The position numbers were made by a program, and so were the translations under genes. Positions 34,529 to 47,612 of a stretch of DNA of 64,000 nucleotides are shown one piece after another; within the stretch, counting starts at the first letter, position 1; each line of letters starts with the position of its first letter. Origin of the DNA: Ailanthus altissimus (lineage: Eukaryota > Streptophyta > Magnoliopsida > Sapindales > Simaroubaceae). The DNA lies in contig OX327693.1 in NCBI GenBank assembly GCA_946807835.1, positions 3,551,501 through 3,615,500 on the forward strand, in the 5' to 3' direction. A model generated the notes under the pieces. That model saw only the letters and a program-made list of their open reading frames with translations, had not been told where the DNA came from and ran no database searches.

Positions 34529-37324
34529 TGTAGTAACCAGTATCCATAACCGGTAAGAATATGTATATTTATATATATAAATATACGTATTTTATTTGTA
34601 TGTGGGTGATCCTTGAATTATATATTGTTATTAGTAATATTTTATAGGTTAAGGATATACGATTAGTATTGGGTTTATTTGTATGACTTTAGATTTATTT
34701 TAGGGACCAAATTGTTATACTTTGAAAGTTTTGGGGGCAAATTCGTAAATACCAAAAATTAACCACTTAGTATAAAAATACACTTTTAAAAACCCTAATT
34801 CTCTCATTTTGGTCGAGCTACCCATTTTTAGAGAGAGAAGAGAGAAATAAAGGAGAGAGAAAGAGAAGAAGAAGAAGAAAAAGAAGAAGAAATTGAAATT
34901 TTGGATCTTTAGAGGTATATCACAACTAATTATCAATTTATTGGTGTTAATTAAGTTAATTTCTTTAATTTTTGATTTCTGGAAATATGTATAATTAAGG
35001 ATTTGATGTGTATTTCGTTTGATGTTGTGAGAATTGATGATGATCTATAAGATAGCTTGATAAATTATGATGAATTGTGGAATTTCTGCTTGATAGTCTC
35101 TTGATCTAGGAATTTTATAAATTGTTGTGATTCGATTCTGGTTTTGAATTTTGAGTATATGAAATTAGACATGTTTAGGATCATCTGAGACTTTGAATCG
35201 ACTGAAAATCTCGGAAATTGAATTTTTAGTAAATTTACCAAAATGACCCTGGAATTCTGGAAATTTCCTGTGTAAACAGTATGATACAGTGGAAAATAAT
35301 TTTTGACCTGCTGAATGATCTTTAAAAATTACGCATTTGTGGAATATGATAATTTTATATGTCTAATATGATATACTCGGAATTGAGAATTTGGATCAAT
35401 GTGGTTGAAGTGTTATGAATTTCTAAAGTGTATCAGCTCATTGTAGTATTTGATTAACAGATTTTTAAAGTTATGAAATAAAATAGTTTTAAAATACTTT
35501 TGGCAGTGATTTGGAAGTGAAATATTTATCATGGACTGAGATATGTGTTAAGAGTAATTATGTGGTAGTTTTATAATTTTTGAGTTAGTATATGATTTTA
35601 TAAAATTGGGAGATTGAATACTGTTCAGTAAGTATCTTGATCCTGTCAGGTTTGTAGTTGGATTCGATGGTGTGTATGGAATGGATTGTGTAGGAATTTT
35701 GATATAATATTCATATATAAGAAGTATATATGAGTCAAGAATGATATATTCTGATTTCGGAGTAATTGGACATCATTTGATGTATTAGAAATTTTTGTTA
35801 AGTGTAAGTGGTCAGAATGACAGGTTTTGAGAAACCAAATATTTAGACCAATTTGATGTGATAAATGCATTGTGTATAATTTTGTAAGCTATTTAAAGTA
35901 TTTTGTGTGAATTGTGAGGCTTATGAAAGGATTAATCTCCATTGATAGGTTAAGGAGATTTAAGCCTTGTAGCTGAAAGTGTTAAGAGGTAAGTATACTA
36001 GACTTTTTACTGAAATCACAATAAACATAGTAATTGTTTTGTATGATTTTGCAAATGGGGTTAAGAATATGTTTATGATATGTCAAAGTATATTTTGATA
36101 TGAAATGTGAATATATGTTTATGAATGTGAGCATTGACATTGAGCATGGACATACATGTGTTTTTGAAAGTGAGCTTTCCAAAATAAGATGCGTTTAACA
36201 AAGAAAGCTTTTGAAGTGTAATATGTCCATGAGAAATATTTTGTGATTTGAGGGTACTTGAACTTACTGTTAACTTAGTAGGCATTTTATGTGATTTGTG
36301 GAGCCTTTATGTGTGGCCTTTCCTTCGGGATTGGTATATGTTATGTGTTCCGTATGTAGGGAGGATCCTATTGGTACCTAAAGGAAGTGTGAGTCATCAC
36401 ATTCGTGTGGTGGCGTATTGGTACATGTGAGAGGACTCACCGATGATCAGGGTGAGGGTTTGGCTTTTACCTTCGGGCATAAGCGTTATATATGTGTGAT
36501 TTAAAGACCTCACTTGTACTATTCCTCTCATACGGTATGTCACCTACGAGTGACATTTGGCTCATTATGTGATATGTGATATGTAAGTCCTACTAAGTAG
36601 TAGTCGAGTAATGGTATTCCTATTATGTGTTTTGAAAGAATGTGTAAGCACTTACATGATATGTGATTTGATAAGATTATGATTTTGATTGATCACAGCA
36701 TATCATACATATGCATTGTGTACATATATGTATTTGTATTTGATATATGAAAAACTAGTATGCTTACTGAGTTTTATACTCATTATAGTTTATGGTGATT
36801 TCAGGTAAATAAGGTACATGTGTGCTTAGCGGATTTGGCAAGGCTTCTGCTGTTCCTTGGGTTCCCTAAGTTGCTAGGTTGTTGTGTGTTTCATTTGGGG
36901 ACACGTGGGATAGGATATTTGGTTTGTCCCTATTGAATAAATACTTATGTATTATTTCATTGTGTGTGGATTGGATTTGGTTTAAGTTTTATAAGGTGTG
37001 GTTATTGGATGATTTTAAGTAAGAATTTGCAATGGATATATTCTGGGCTCCCGGTAACAAAGTTGCTACTGGTGACGTAGTAGAGTGTTAATCTCTGAGA
37101 AAACTCTGCGTATCTCCGGTTTAATAATTGTCCCAGTCATAATTCAATTGCTATAATTCTGAAAGAAATTGAAATGAATGTTTAAATATTGTCAAGAGAA
37201 GTTTATATTTATATGTTAGGTTATGGTTGATTTTAGTGTTGAACTTACTAGCAACTTGCTAAGGATTTCTGTGTTGAATGTAAGTGATGTCGTGTGTCGG
37301 ATCTTTTGGGTCTGGGGCGTGACA
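34529..37324 (+). repeat. 3' LTR of the young Gypsy-like element
   Basis: Nearly identical copy of 27887-30682 (two substitutions seen in 2,796 bases), followed by the right-hand target duplication ACCCT at 37325-37329. Confidence 0.95.
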
Positions 37325-40300
37325 ACCCTCATATAGTAATGACTCTAGTTAAGTCCTTGCATAGGGTGAACTTAACCGAGGACAGTAGCTTACTCAACAT
37401 ATTAGTAGAATTATTAGATGACACAATCTTCGTTAGACTAATTTCGAAACATTGGACAATCTCTATAATGTAATGAAGCCGTATATCAATGTATTTAGAC
37501 CTCTCATGAAACATTTGATGCTTGTTTAGGTGTATGACACTCTAACTATAATAATATACACCGGTGTTAACATTTTCAGTAGCCATTACCTTTGTGCATA
37601 TACCTTTCAATCACACGCTTTCCTTAATAGCTTCACCAATAGCTTTGTACTCTACCTCTGTGGTAAATAGTATAACCACATGTTGTAAAACTAATCTCTA
37701 ACACACATTACACCCAAACATTATGAATACATAACCCGTCAACAATCTTCTCTTGTCTAGATCATATGCATAATCTGAGTCGACATATCTTTTTACATTT
37801 TATTCTTGTTCTCAGCCCTTTTATACACTAATCCATGATCTAACATTCCCTTGAGATATCTCAATATCCATTTCATTACAAGCCAGTGATCTTTTCTCGA
37901 ATTTAACATGTATCTACTTACCACACTTTTAGCATCTGCTGTGTCTAGTCTTATGTAAACCATTATATACATGATGCTCCCCATAGCATTTGCCTATGGT
38001 ACTTTATTCATCTGCAATTTCTTCTCTTTAGATGTTGGCAATTATGCTGCTGAAAATTTGAAATACATAGCCAAGGGTATGGAAACAGCCTTTACATTGG
38101 ACATACCAAACTTTTCTAAGATTTTAAGTATATATCGCTACTATGACAAGAAGATAACATCTCTTCTTTCCTTCATAATATCTATACCCAATATCCTCTT
38201 TGCTGCTCCTAAATCCTTCATCTCAAACTCACCACTCAACTATTTCTTGAGTTTTTGTATTTTTTCCAAATTTGTACATGTGATCAACATGCCATCTACG
38301 TGCAGAAGTAAATATATTATCTCATCTCATGTTCTTAAAGTACACACATCTATCATAATTGATTCCACTAAACACATAAGTCATCATAAACTCATCAAAT
38401 CTCATATACCACTGTCTAGGTGATTACTTTAACCCACATAATGACTTCTTCAGTAAATAAGTATGCTCCTTTTTTTCGGGCTCTACAAACCCTTGCGGTT
38501 GTGCCATGTATATCATCTCTTCAAGCTATCCATATAGACAAGCTGTCTTTACTTTCTTTTGCTCTAGATGTAATTAAATGTTTGCATATATGGCTAATAA
38601 AATCTTAATGGAAGTGTTCTTGATGACTAGAGAGAAATCTCATAAAAGTCTACTCTATTTCTCTGAGTAAATTCTTGTGCAACTAACTTAACTTTGAATC
38701 TTGTAGGCTCTACCTCTAGTATTGCCTCCTTAACCTTATACACTCACTTACACCCCACTAGTTTCTTTTGAGGTCTCTCCATCAACTCTTAGGTATTATT
38801 CTTTTTAAGAGAACTAATCTCTTCTTCCATGGCCTGCTACTATTTATCACTATAGTCATTCTTTATAGTCTCACTATATGTTCTAGACTCATCAAATTTA
38901 AGAGTGTAAACAGAATTAAAAGCATAAGCAACTATATTTTTCTGTGCATATATGATTGGTGAGTTAATCATATATGCACAGACAAATATAGTTGAATAGT
39001 TGGTACTATTCAAGCTCCATCTCAAGAGTCTTAGTTTTAGTTTGGGTAGACTTAGAGGAACTCGTCAGTGTTTTTGGCTCATCTTCAAGGATGTTCTTAT
39101 TGAAGTGCTGATCTAGAGCATATCAGATCTACACTCAGGTTCTACTTCAAGTTCAATTGACTCGGGTGTTAAGTCTTCTTTAGGTATAGGTTCTTCTTTC
39201 TTGTCTTTTTGGGAGGATTTCAACATTACCATCTCATTGAATGTCACATCACGACTTATGATACTCCTTGATGGTGTCAACTATCTACACCACACCTTGT
39301 ATCTTTTCACATCTTCGGGATACCCTATAAATATCCCCTTGATAACTCTAGGTTCTAATTTTTCCTCTTTCACATGAACAAATATTGGGCAACCAAACAT
39401 TCTAAAGTGATCATACTTGAAAAGGTTGCCAGACCACTTCTCTTCTAGGGACTTAAAATCCATCACTAATGAGGAACTTCTATTACTCAAATAAGATGCA
39501 ATCATCACAGCTTTACCTTAAAGTATCATAGGCTTCTTTGCATTAGTAAGTATGCATCTAACCCTTTAAAGTATGGTCATATCCATCCTCTTAGCCAAAC
39601 TATTCTACTGCAGTGTTGATCTCACAGTTTTATACCTTACAATCTCATATTTGATATAAAATTCATTAAACTTTTTATTGTAAAACTCAAGTCCATTGTC
39701 AATTCTTAGCCTTTTTATCATTTTTCGAGTTTGATTCTCAACAAGAGCCTTCCCAGTCTTGAAAGTATTAAACACTTAATCCTTACACTTTAACACATAG
39801 ACTCATAACTTTCTCGAATAGTCATTAATAAAACTAGGAGAATACCTAGCCCTACCATGAGTCACTGTTTGAGTTGGTCTTCAAAGATCTAAGTGTATGT
39901 AGTTAAGAGTCCCCTTAGTCTTGTGCTCGCTGGTACTGAGCCTCACTCTATATACTTTTCCTAGTACATAATGCTCACAAAACTCTAATGGCTACAACCT
40001 ATCTTCACCAAATGTCTTTTGACTAAATAACTCATACAAGTTTCTCTCACCTATATGTGCTAGTCTAAGATGTCATAACTTGATTTGTATACTCTTATCA
40101 TCTATAAAGAATAATGTAGAACCACTTACAACCTTTCCCTTTAGCACATAAACACATTTGCGCTTCTCACATTTCATTATAACTATGAAACCCCTTAGTG
40201 TTCTCAAAAACCTTCTATCAATCCTAACAAAACACATATTCTGGTTTAAAGTTCCTGAGATCAAGTTCTTCTTAAGGTCAAAACCATACTAAACATTTGA

Positions 40301-41337
40301 CAACTCCCTCACTCGCTCATTATGCAACATAAGTTTGATATTACCAATTCACATTACTTGATGAGTAACGTCATTACCCATTAACACCTTACCACGGCTA
40401 ATTGACTGAAAATTTACAAACCATGACTTGTGGGCACATGAAAAAAGTGTAACCAGAATATTGAACCCAATATTCAGCATTCTTACCTTCAGCAGCAACT
40501 AGAGTCTCTGTGCTGTCATAACTATCATCATCGATAAGCATAGCATCCACTTTCTTCTTGACTTGTGCTTTTTTCTCTTGACAGTCCTTTATAAAGTGTC
40601 CCTCTTTTTTACAGCAATAGCACTTCTTAGAAATCTTAGACTTTGATCTTGAGTCCTTCTTCTTTCCATCTCTATTTGAGAACCTTCCTCTTGCAGATAA
40701 ATATTTTGTGTTCCCCTAAATTTGCTTTCCTGACAGCTTTAAGTTTAATAATGATTTCACATCACTAATCGTTAAACTCTCTCTGCCATAGAATAATGTA
40801 TCAACAAAGCTCTCATAACTTTTAGGAAGTGAACTTAGTATAATGATTACCTTATCTTCATTTTCTATCTTTATATTGATAAACTCAAGATCAACAATGA
40901 TTTTGCTAAAGGTGTATATATAGTCTTTCATCAGTGTCCCTTCTGACATGGATAATTGATACAACTTTTTCTTTATCAGTAATATGTTGGCTAACAATTT
41001 TTGCATGTAAAGAGAATTAAGCTTCTTTCATAGACCAATTGATGTACTCTTATCTGCTACTTTCCTCAAGACTTCATCGCTTAATAATAGAACAATTAGA
41101 CTATGAGCTCTTTCTTATATGTCTTTTTTTTTGCTTCAGATTTAGATGACTCCGACATCTTTTCTTTTTTACTAGATAAAGCTATAGTCTCCTCTAATAT
41201 CGAGCCTAATCATTGGCTCACTAGCAACGCTTTCATCTTGAACTTATGCAGATTAAAGTCATTTGCCCCATTGAATTTCTCAACCTCATACTTAGGTGCT
41301 GTCATGTCTTACTTTGCACCAAGCTCTTATACTAGTT
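37325..41337 (-). pseudogene. Decayed gag-pol of the second Copia
   Basis: Minus-strand fragments correspond one by one to the Copia at 14961-20590: RNase H (37329-37514), the RNase H/RT junction (37793-37984), reverse transcriptase (about 37985-38760), integrase C-terminal part (39281-39508), protease/integrase start (40073-40264) and gag (40716-41006, LYQLSMSEGTLM and LPKSYESFVDTLFY). Frameshifts and stops are numerous throughout. Confidence 0.85.
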
Positions 41338-41821
41338 TATTGAAATGGAATCAATAACCCCAAGTAATATTATGCAGTAATAAGTAATTAAAAAATAAAT
41401 TAGAAAAGAAAAATAGGAGAAAGCACACAAAAATTTACATGGTTTAGTAACTTACCTCCATCCACAATAGGTCAAGATCTTATTCTATTATTATTGAATC
41501 ACAAAATACTCACAGAATATGCATTTTACAAGAAATAGCTCAAGAATTCACAAAGAACTCTCTTAATTGCTCTCACTTGTAATCTAAGAATTTTCTCTCA
41601 CTAAGAATCACAAAAAAATACTATGATTTGTTGTGATTACTAAAATATCACTAACACTTCTTATGATGTATTTACAATCAATTGAGAGCCTTTATATAGA
41701 CTTTTGATGTCTTAGGTTATTCTTAAACTTAGTAAAATTTGGTTTAGAAGTCTTATTTCATTTAAAATACAAAATCTTAGTTCACTTAAGATTAATGATG
41801 ATTTTTAATCAAATTTTCACA
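41338..41821 (-). repeat. 5' LTR of the second Copia (right copy)
   Basis: Aligns with the LTR at 19804-20590 from TATTGAAATGG to TTTTCACA but is about 300 bases shorter because the GC-rich island is absent. A diverged primer binding site (reverse complement of AAGCTCTTATACTA) lies just inside. Confidence 0.85.
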
Positions 41822-43109
41822 ATATTTAGTCAAATAAAGAAAGAGTAGTAAAGAAGATACCATGGAGAGGTGATTTTTTTTTCAGCGTTTAAATGTTATT
41901 AGTTTCTTATTAAAATTCAAAGATCAAAGTTTATCTACTTCCTTTAACGTGTTTAGTCTATAAATATGTTAATGTATTTTACCATTGATTAGATCTTATT
42001 ACGGAATCATAAAATAACCCATAACCAAATACTTCTCCGCTTTAGTTTGAGGGAAGTACTTCTATACCTGTTATTCTAATTTAAGAATATGTATGATTAA
42101 TGAAATGTAAATACACGTCATATACAATATACAACAGAAACATAAAATATATTTTAAAATTATACTTTATTTCATTTATCTCGTATAAATATAACAATTT
42201 TATAGAAATAATTATTAAAAAATACCTACTAAGAGAAAGGTAGCTTTTTTAATTTTTAAACATAAAGCTCACTTTTAAGTATATTATCGGATAAATCTAG
42301 ATCCTAACTAAGATGGGTTAAGACTTTAAAATGATAGCTTTGATTTGCAAGATGAATTAAGCTTAAATCTTAAACCAATCACTCTCTCTGAGAACAAAAA
42401 TAATTCTTGTTTTTTCAAGCATAAAATGGTCATGAACAATTCTTACAATTTGCCAAACTAAGAAAACAAAAATGTAAAAACCCAGTTTTACATGCCATCC
42501 TTTTCTTAGCCTTATCCAAAAAGCTATGTGGCAAAACAACTTTTGACTCAATTAAAAAAGCATGGCCGGCCATCTCTTTCTTATATGATCAAAACAAAGC
42601 AAAAAAACTTTTTCTTGTTTTTCTCTCGAATGACCGAATTTCTCTTTGAAACGAAAAACCACCAAACAACTTTTGTCTTGATGCTTTTTATTCTCTTGGC
42701 TGAATCATTCATTACACCAAAAATGGTAAATTAATTAATTAATTTCATTAAATTGATTCATAGCCACTCATTAAAATAAATAACAAATTCATGATTTGAT
42801 TAATTAAATTAAATTGATTCATAGCCATTCATTAAAATAAATAACAAATTCATTTTAGGACACATGTCAATTTGTAAAAAAAGCTTAACAATTAAGCTTT
42901 AATTCAAACTTATCTAATAAACTTTAATGGATACCTTAATAGACACCTGTTATTTTCTCGTATCAAAGATTAAGTTATCCAATAAACTGATGATGCTTTA
43001 ACACACGTTAATTTTGGGAAGTATTAAAATTAAATCATATTTATTAAAAAATTTCTCAAATAAAACTCTTTAACCTTAATTGTTATCTTAATACTTAACG
43101 AATATATTT
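41822..43109. other. AT-rich intergenic, outer left arm of an inverted repeat
   Basis: No coding frame. It contains ATGGCCGGCCA at 42563-42573, a motif that recurs at 45612-45622, and a short local duplication (GATTAATTAA... CATAGCCATTCATTAAAATAAATAAC at about 42745-42790 and 42800-42850). It may be the outer part of the left arm of the head-to-head LTR-Z pair, but outside 43110 the arms cannot be aligned with confidence. Confidence 0.4.
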
Positions 43110-45010
43110 TATATTGTGACACTCACTAGGCTCGTACCCATTTGTCTTAAGAAATACTTTTATAAGTCCATGAATACTGCTCCATTCTCTTGTCATAGAT
43201 ACAATAAAATGACACATTAAATCTTACAAGTTGAGGTTAATTATATTTGTATAATCCTTCTGTCACCTATATCTCAAAAGAGCAGAGACACGGATATTCA
43301 CCATTAAATCTCTATTTACTCGACCATAAACTTTATCTCTAGATTTGTATTTTAATAAATAATTTCTATAAACTCCATTGTGAAATTATTTTGCCTTACG
43401 AAAACTCTTTTTTTAATATTAATACTTATAGCCATAAGACTTCTTGAAATACAATCTCGAAGCATTAGGTTATACGGCCTACCTGTATAAGCTGATGGAT
43501 CCTATATTTTCCTACACCGGGTTTCATGAACATCGTACCATATTCAACGACATCTAAAGGTCAGACCATGAAAGGTTCTGACATATGTTGAATATAAGCA
43601 TAGTGGATCACTCACAAGTGCACCATAGCACTCAGGTCAATGGATCACAAATACTACTCAACTCAAGAACACCATCCATTAAATTCTTTATGGGATGTTT
43701 ATTGAAGGTCCTTGTGAGTTTGTTCAGTACCCAATTCATACTAAATACTTGCATGCCTATACAAGCTTCCACTAAACTCGTGATTTACTAAGACTAATCA
43801 TTGGATAATCTAGATACACTAATTTGGAAGGTTTACCAAATGCTTTATGTCAAAATAAACATTGATAAAAAATGATATTTTTTTAGAACATATATAATGA
43901 TATTTTTTAACACCATTTATAACTTCTTGGAACTAGTTATTACGATAAATATTCTTGAGTCTTTATCCCATTTCAGATAAGATTATAACTCTTATAATTA
44001 TAAACTCTTAGTGCTGATCTAAACAATTTTAAATCACATTTACACTTATTCAGATCTATTGCATGACAAATAACAAGAATTTTACCATATAATAAATTAA
44101 CGATTTACTAAAATGTACATTGTATAAGTATCAATAATTACTCATACATAAAATGGAATAGTACGTAAGCACCATTGTATATGAAAATTTATTGATATTT
44201 ATACAATATACATTTTAGTGAATCGTTAATTTATTACATAATAATAATCTTGTTACTTTTTAAATATTTTAAATTTAAAGGAGTTTAGATCTAATCTAAA
44301 GGTATTTAGATCAGCACTAAGAGTTAGAGTCTTCTCTAGAATAGGACAGAGACTCAAGAATTTTTATTATAATGACATAATTATAAATAGTACTAAGAAA
44401 TTTCATTATGTAGTATATTCTCACAAACATCATTCCTAATCATTGTTTATCGACATGAGTTGATTGGCAAACCTTTCAGATTATTATAATCGCTATCTGG
44501 ATTGTCCAGACAATTAGTATTAGCAGATCGTGAGTTTAGTGGAAGCTCGTATAAGCAATCAGGTATTCAATGAGGACTAAGTAATTGAATAGACCTATGA
44601 TTACCTTTAATAGACATTTCATAAAACTATTAATGGATCAACTTCTCAAGTTGAGTAGTATTTGTGGTCCATTGATCTAAGCGCTATGGTGAGCTTGTGA
44701 GTGATCTACCATGCTTAGATTTCATACATATCAGAAACCTCTCATGGTCTGACCTTTAGTTGTCATTGGGTATGATTTTATGTTTATGGGGTCTAGTGCT
44801 CATAGACATGGGTTCCGTCATCGTATTTAAGTATGCTGTATATCTTGATGTTTTGAAATTATTTTTTAAGAAGTCTTATGACCATAAGTATTAACCTCAA
44901 AAAAGAGTTTTTGTAAGGTAAAATAATATCACAACAGAGTTTTTAGATATTGTTGATTGAAATAAAAATCTAAAGATAAATTTATAGTCAAGCCAATAAA
45001 GATTTAACAG
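43110..45010. repeat. Head-to-head inverted pair of LTR-Z fragments
   Basis: The left arm (43110-44175) and the right arm (44176-45010) are inverted copies of one sequence, meeting at a centre near 44166. Both arms align with the solo LTR at 54579-56875: for example GTGGATCACTCACAAGTGCACC (left, inverted) against GTGAGTGATCTACCATGC on the right, and ACTTATAGCCATAAG against CTTATGACCATAAGT. The arms differ at many positions, so this is old, yet it would still pair over several hundred bases. Confidence 0.75.
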
Positions 45011-45038
45011 TGAAGATCTATATCTATATTTTTTATAG

Positions 45039-45064
45039 ATATATATATATATATATATATATAT
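45039..45064. repeat. (AT)13 microsatellite
   Basis: Twenty-six bases of uninterrupted alternating A and T. Confidence 0.95.
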
Positions 45065-47540
45065 GACAAAAGAATTATACAAATATAATTAACATCAACT
45101 TGTATAATTTAACACATCATTTTATAGTATTCATAATATATAAGTGGAGTAATATTCATAAATTTATTAAAATATTTTATAAGATGAACGAAAATAAATT
45201 TAGAAAATTTCACAATGCAAAATATATTTGTTAAGTAAGAGGGTAGCAATTAGTTTTACAATATTTGATTTAAATTTTTTTTAAATAAGTATAATTTAAT
45301 TACAATACCTCTTAAAAAGGGAACGTGTCAATTCTAAGTAATAGAATGCAATATGTGTCGAAGTATTTTAAACTTTAAAAGCATAAGTTTGCTTATTATA
45401 TCGACAAGTGTTTTAGACTTGTCGCATCTGTAAATATCTTGATTATTTTAATATTTTTTATTGTTAAGTTTTGATTCATATAATGATATGTGTTCCCAAA
45501 TGTATTAATCAATTAAATTTGACTTTTATTGAGAGACAAAAACAAATGTTTTTGTCTCTATATTTTTACTTGGATTAAGTGTTATTCAATTTTAAAGATA
45601 AGGATTCGTTTATGGCCGGCCAAGTGTGTGGACATAAAAGAAATAATTGTCATTAAAATAATAAAATAAACAAATAAGAAAAATGCAATATAGTTTTGCA
45701 TTTTTGGAGTCGGCCATTAAGTGGCACAGAAGAAGACTAAGAAAACAAAAAGTTGTTTATTTTTAGTCTTTATCATTTTAAGGTGGTTCGGCCATGATTT
45801 TCCTTAAGGCAAGACAAGTTTTGTTTTTGCTTTGAAAAAGTAAAAGACTTCAAGGGGTGAAAATAAAAGGTTAAGTGTTAAAGTTTCTAACAATTAAAAA
45901 TATATCATGCATATAAAATTATTGTTTGAGATTTATTGATCCCATTAAAGTTTAGAATTGTGCAGAGAAGCATTTTAGGGTAAGGTTATGTGCTTTTTAA
46001 ATTGTCCAATGACACACGGCGATCTTTATAGGTATATTTTTTATTATTATAATAAAATTAAATTTAAAATATGTTAATTTTAAAATATATTTTATGTTTT
46101 CGTTGAACGTTGTGTATGACATGCATATATATTTTATTAATCATACATTTATACATTGTACTTATACATACTTGAAAAGTTTTTTAAATTGAAGATATAG
46201 TGTAAAAATATAAGAAAATGATATATTCTTGTATTAAATAACTTAAAAATAAGTATATTGAGTTCAAACGGTCGAATGTGGGAAAAATGAGTGAAAAATT
46301 AGGTGGATCAAATGAGAATAACGATGGTGATCGTGGCATGTGCGGTGGGCTTCCTTACTCGTAGGCGTAACGCATGTGTTCGATGCCATTGGGCATTATG
46401 GCGTGCTCTCAGTGCCTCAGTGGAATAATAAATTTTTATATGTATATATATTACTATAAAATAATATGTTTATTATAAAATAACAATGTTTATTATAATA
46501 TTATAATAATATATGTTTCAAAATTTCTCATAAAATAACATGTTTATTATAATATTTAATTTTTTATTAAATGAAAATTGTAAATTGAACAAAATAATTA
46601 GTTAATTTATTTAAATTCATTTAATAATTCAATAAATAAAAAATATGTAATTAACTAATTAATTTAATTAATCAGTTAATTAATTTATAATTGTTTAGTT
46701 CAGGTAATTTATATTAATTTTTTGTAATTAATTAATTAATTTCTTTTATTGTGTTTATTAACTTTTATTCTTTATTTTATTTTATTTATTTATTGTAATT
46801 ATTGTATTTAATTAATTCATTAAACAAAATTAGCTTATTGAACCGTTAATTTATTTAATTTTAATTATTGTATTTAATAATTCAATGAATAAAATTATAG
46901 AATTAATTAATTTAGTTTATTAGTTTATTAATTTACAATTGTTTAGTTAGGGGAATTTATATTAAAGTAATTAATTAATTGTAGTAAACGTCCCGACGAC
47001 CCGTGTGTCTGAATGTCCCAAATCATTGTATGGGTCCAACCTTTTTAATTCTTTATTTTTTTTTAACAAGTGGATCCCGCCTCTTTAAATATTATTTATT
47101 TTTCCACAAGCGGGTTCGCTACTTTAAAATATAAATAAATTAATAATATTTTCATAACTAGCAATTCATTATAAATAATATTAACATTTGATAAATTAAT
47201 TATTTTTAATAAATTTATAATTGTGACAATTTAAAAAATTATTTTCAAAGTTTTGAGACTGATGATAGAATTATGAAAGTATTTAAGCATTAGAGCGAAT
47301 TGCTCATACATAAATGAGATCTGTAATTTATTTTTAATTATTTTTTAATAATATTTTAAATTATTAAAGGTTTCGAGATGATACTTAGAACTCAATTATT
47401 TTTATTTTATACAATTTTTACCATACATCTCATTAATCCATAATTATCTCTACTATTCACTAAATGTATTTTTTCACATAACTAACACTTTACTTAAAGT
47501 TTTTACTATTATAAACTGTTCAATTCTCTCAAGGTTAGAT
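45065..47540. other. Very AT-rich intergenic
   Basis: No coding frame. ATGGCCGGCCA occurs at 45612-45622. A short island at 46310-46425, richer in G and C than its surroundings, and another at 46985-47110 stand out but match nothing recognised. Confidence 0.45.
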
Positions 47541-47544
47541 CTAT

Positions 47545-47612
47545 AAATGCACTCACCTTAACTTTTGAATTGTTTTGAGTTTGTAGAAGATATGGAAATG
47601 TATTTATATAAT
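47545..47612 (-). promoter_or_regulatory. Relic resembling the LOG promoter and 5' leader
   Basis: On the plus strand CTCACCTTAACTTTTGAATT and TTTTGAGTTTGTAGAAG followed by ATGTATTTATA closely match the sequence just upstream of the LOG copy at 31789-31851 (CTCACCTTAATCTTTGAATA, TTTTGAGTTTGTATAAG, ATGTATTTATA). The similarity covers the leader and ends at the TATA box. No LOG coding sequence follows on the left. It is a broken copy of the same promoter segment. Confidence 0.5.

Larger units (their letters stand above)
27887..37324 (+). mobile_element. Young non-autonomous Gypsy-like LTR element carrying a LOG copy and an antisense 397-codon ORF
   Basis: A 9,438-base element with 2,796-base LTRs (27887-30682 and 34529-37324), TG and CA ends, and a perfect 5-base target duplication ACCCT (27882-27886 and 37325-37329). 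The primer binding site TGGTATCAGAGC follows the 5' LTR; a polypurine tract AAGGAGGGGAGAA precedes the 3' LTR, next to TTTCGAGGACGAAATTC, a signature of the pol end of Tekay/Del-type Gypsy elements. There is no protease, reverse transcriptase or integrase. The interior is occupied by two antisense units, so mobility must depend on enzymes from another element. Confidence 0.93.
27353..41821 (-). mobile_element. Second Copia element of the same family, old, split by a nested LTR element
   Basis: The two halves, 27353-27886 and 37325-41821, join to an element of about 5.0 kb parallel to the Copia at 14961-20590. The nested Gypsy-like element sits in the short stretch between RNase H and the 3' LTR, where the other copy reads CATCTTCAATCACCCTCACAAAG; here it reads CATCTTAGGTCACCCT, then the insertion, then ACCCTCATATAG. 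Coding parts are riddled with stops and frameshifts. LTRs are 27353-27829 and 41338-41821 and have lost the canonical ends on one side (TA for TG at 41338). Confidence 0.9.

Noticed and set aside
46310..46425. GC-rich island considered as a possible RNA gene or organelle fragment
   Set aside because: No cloverleaf or rRNA match could be found by eye; nothing supports a call.
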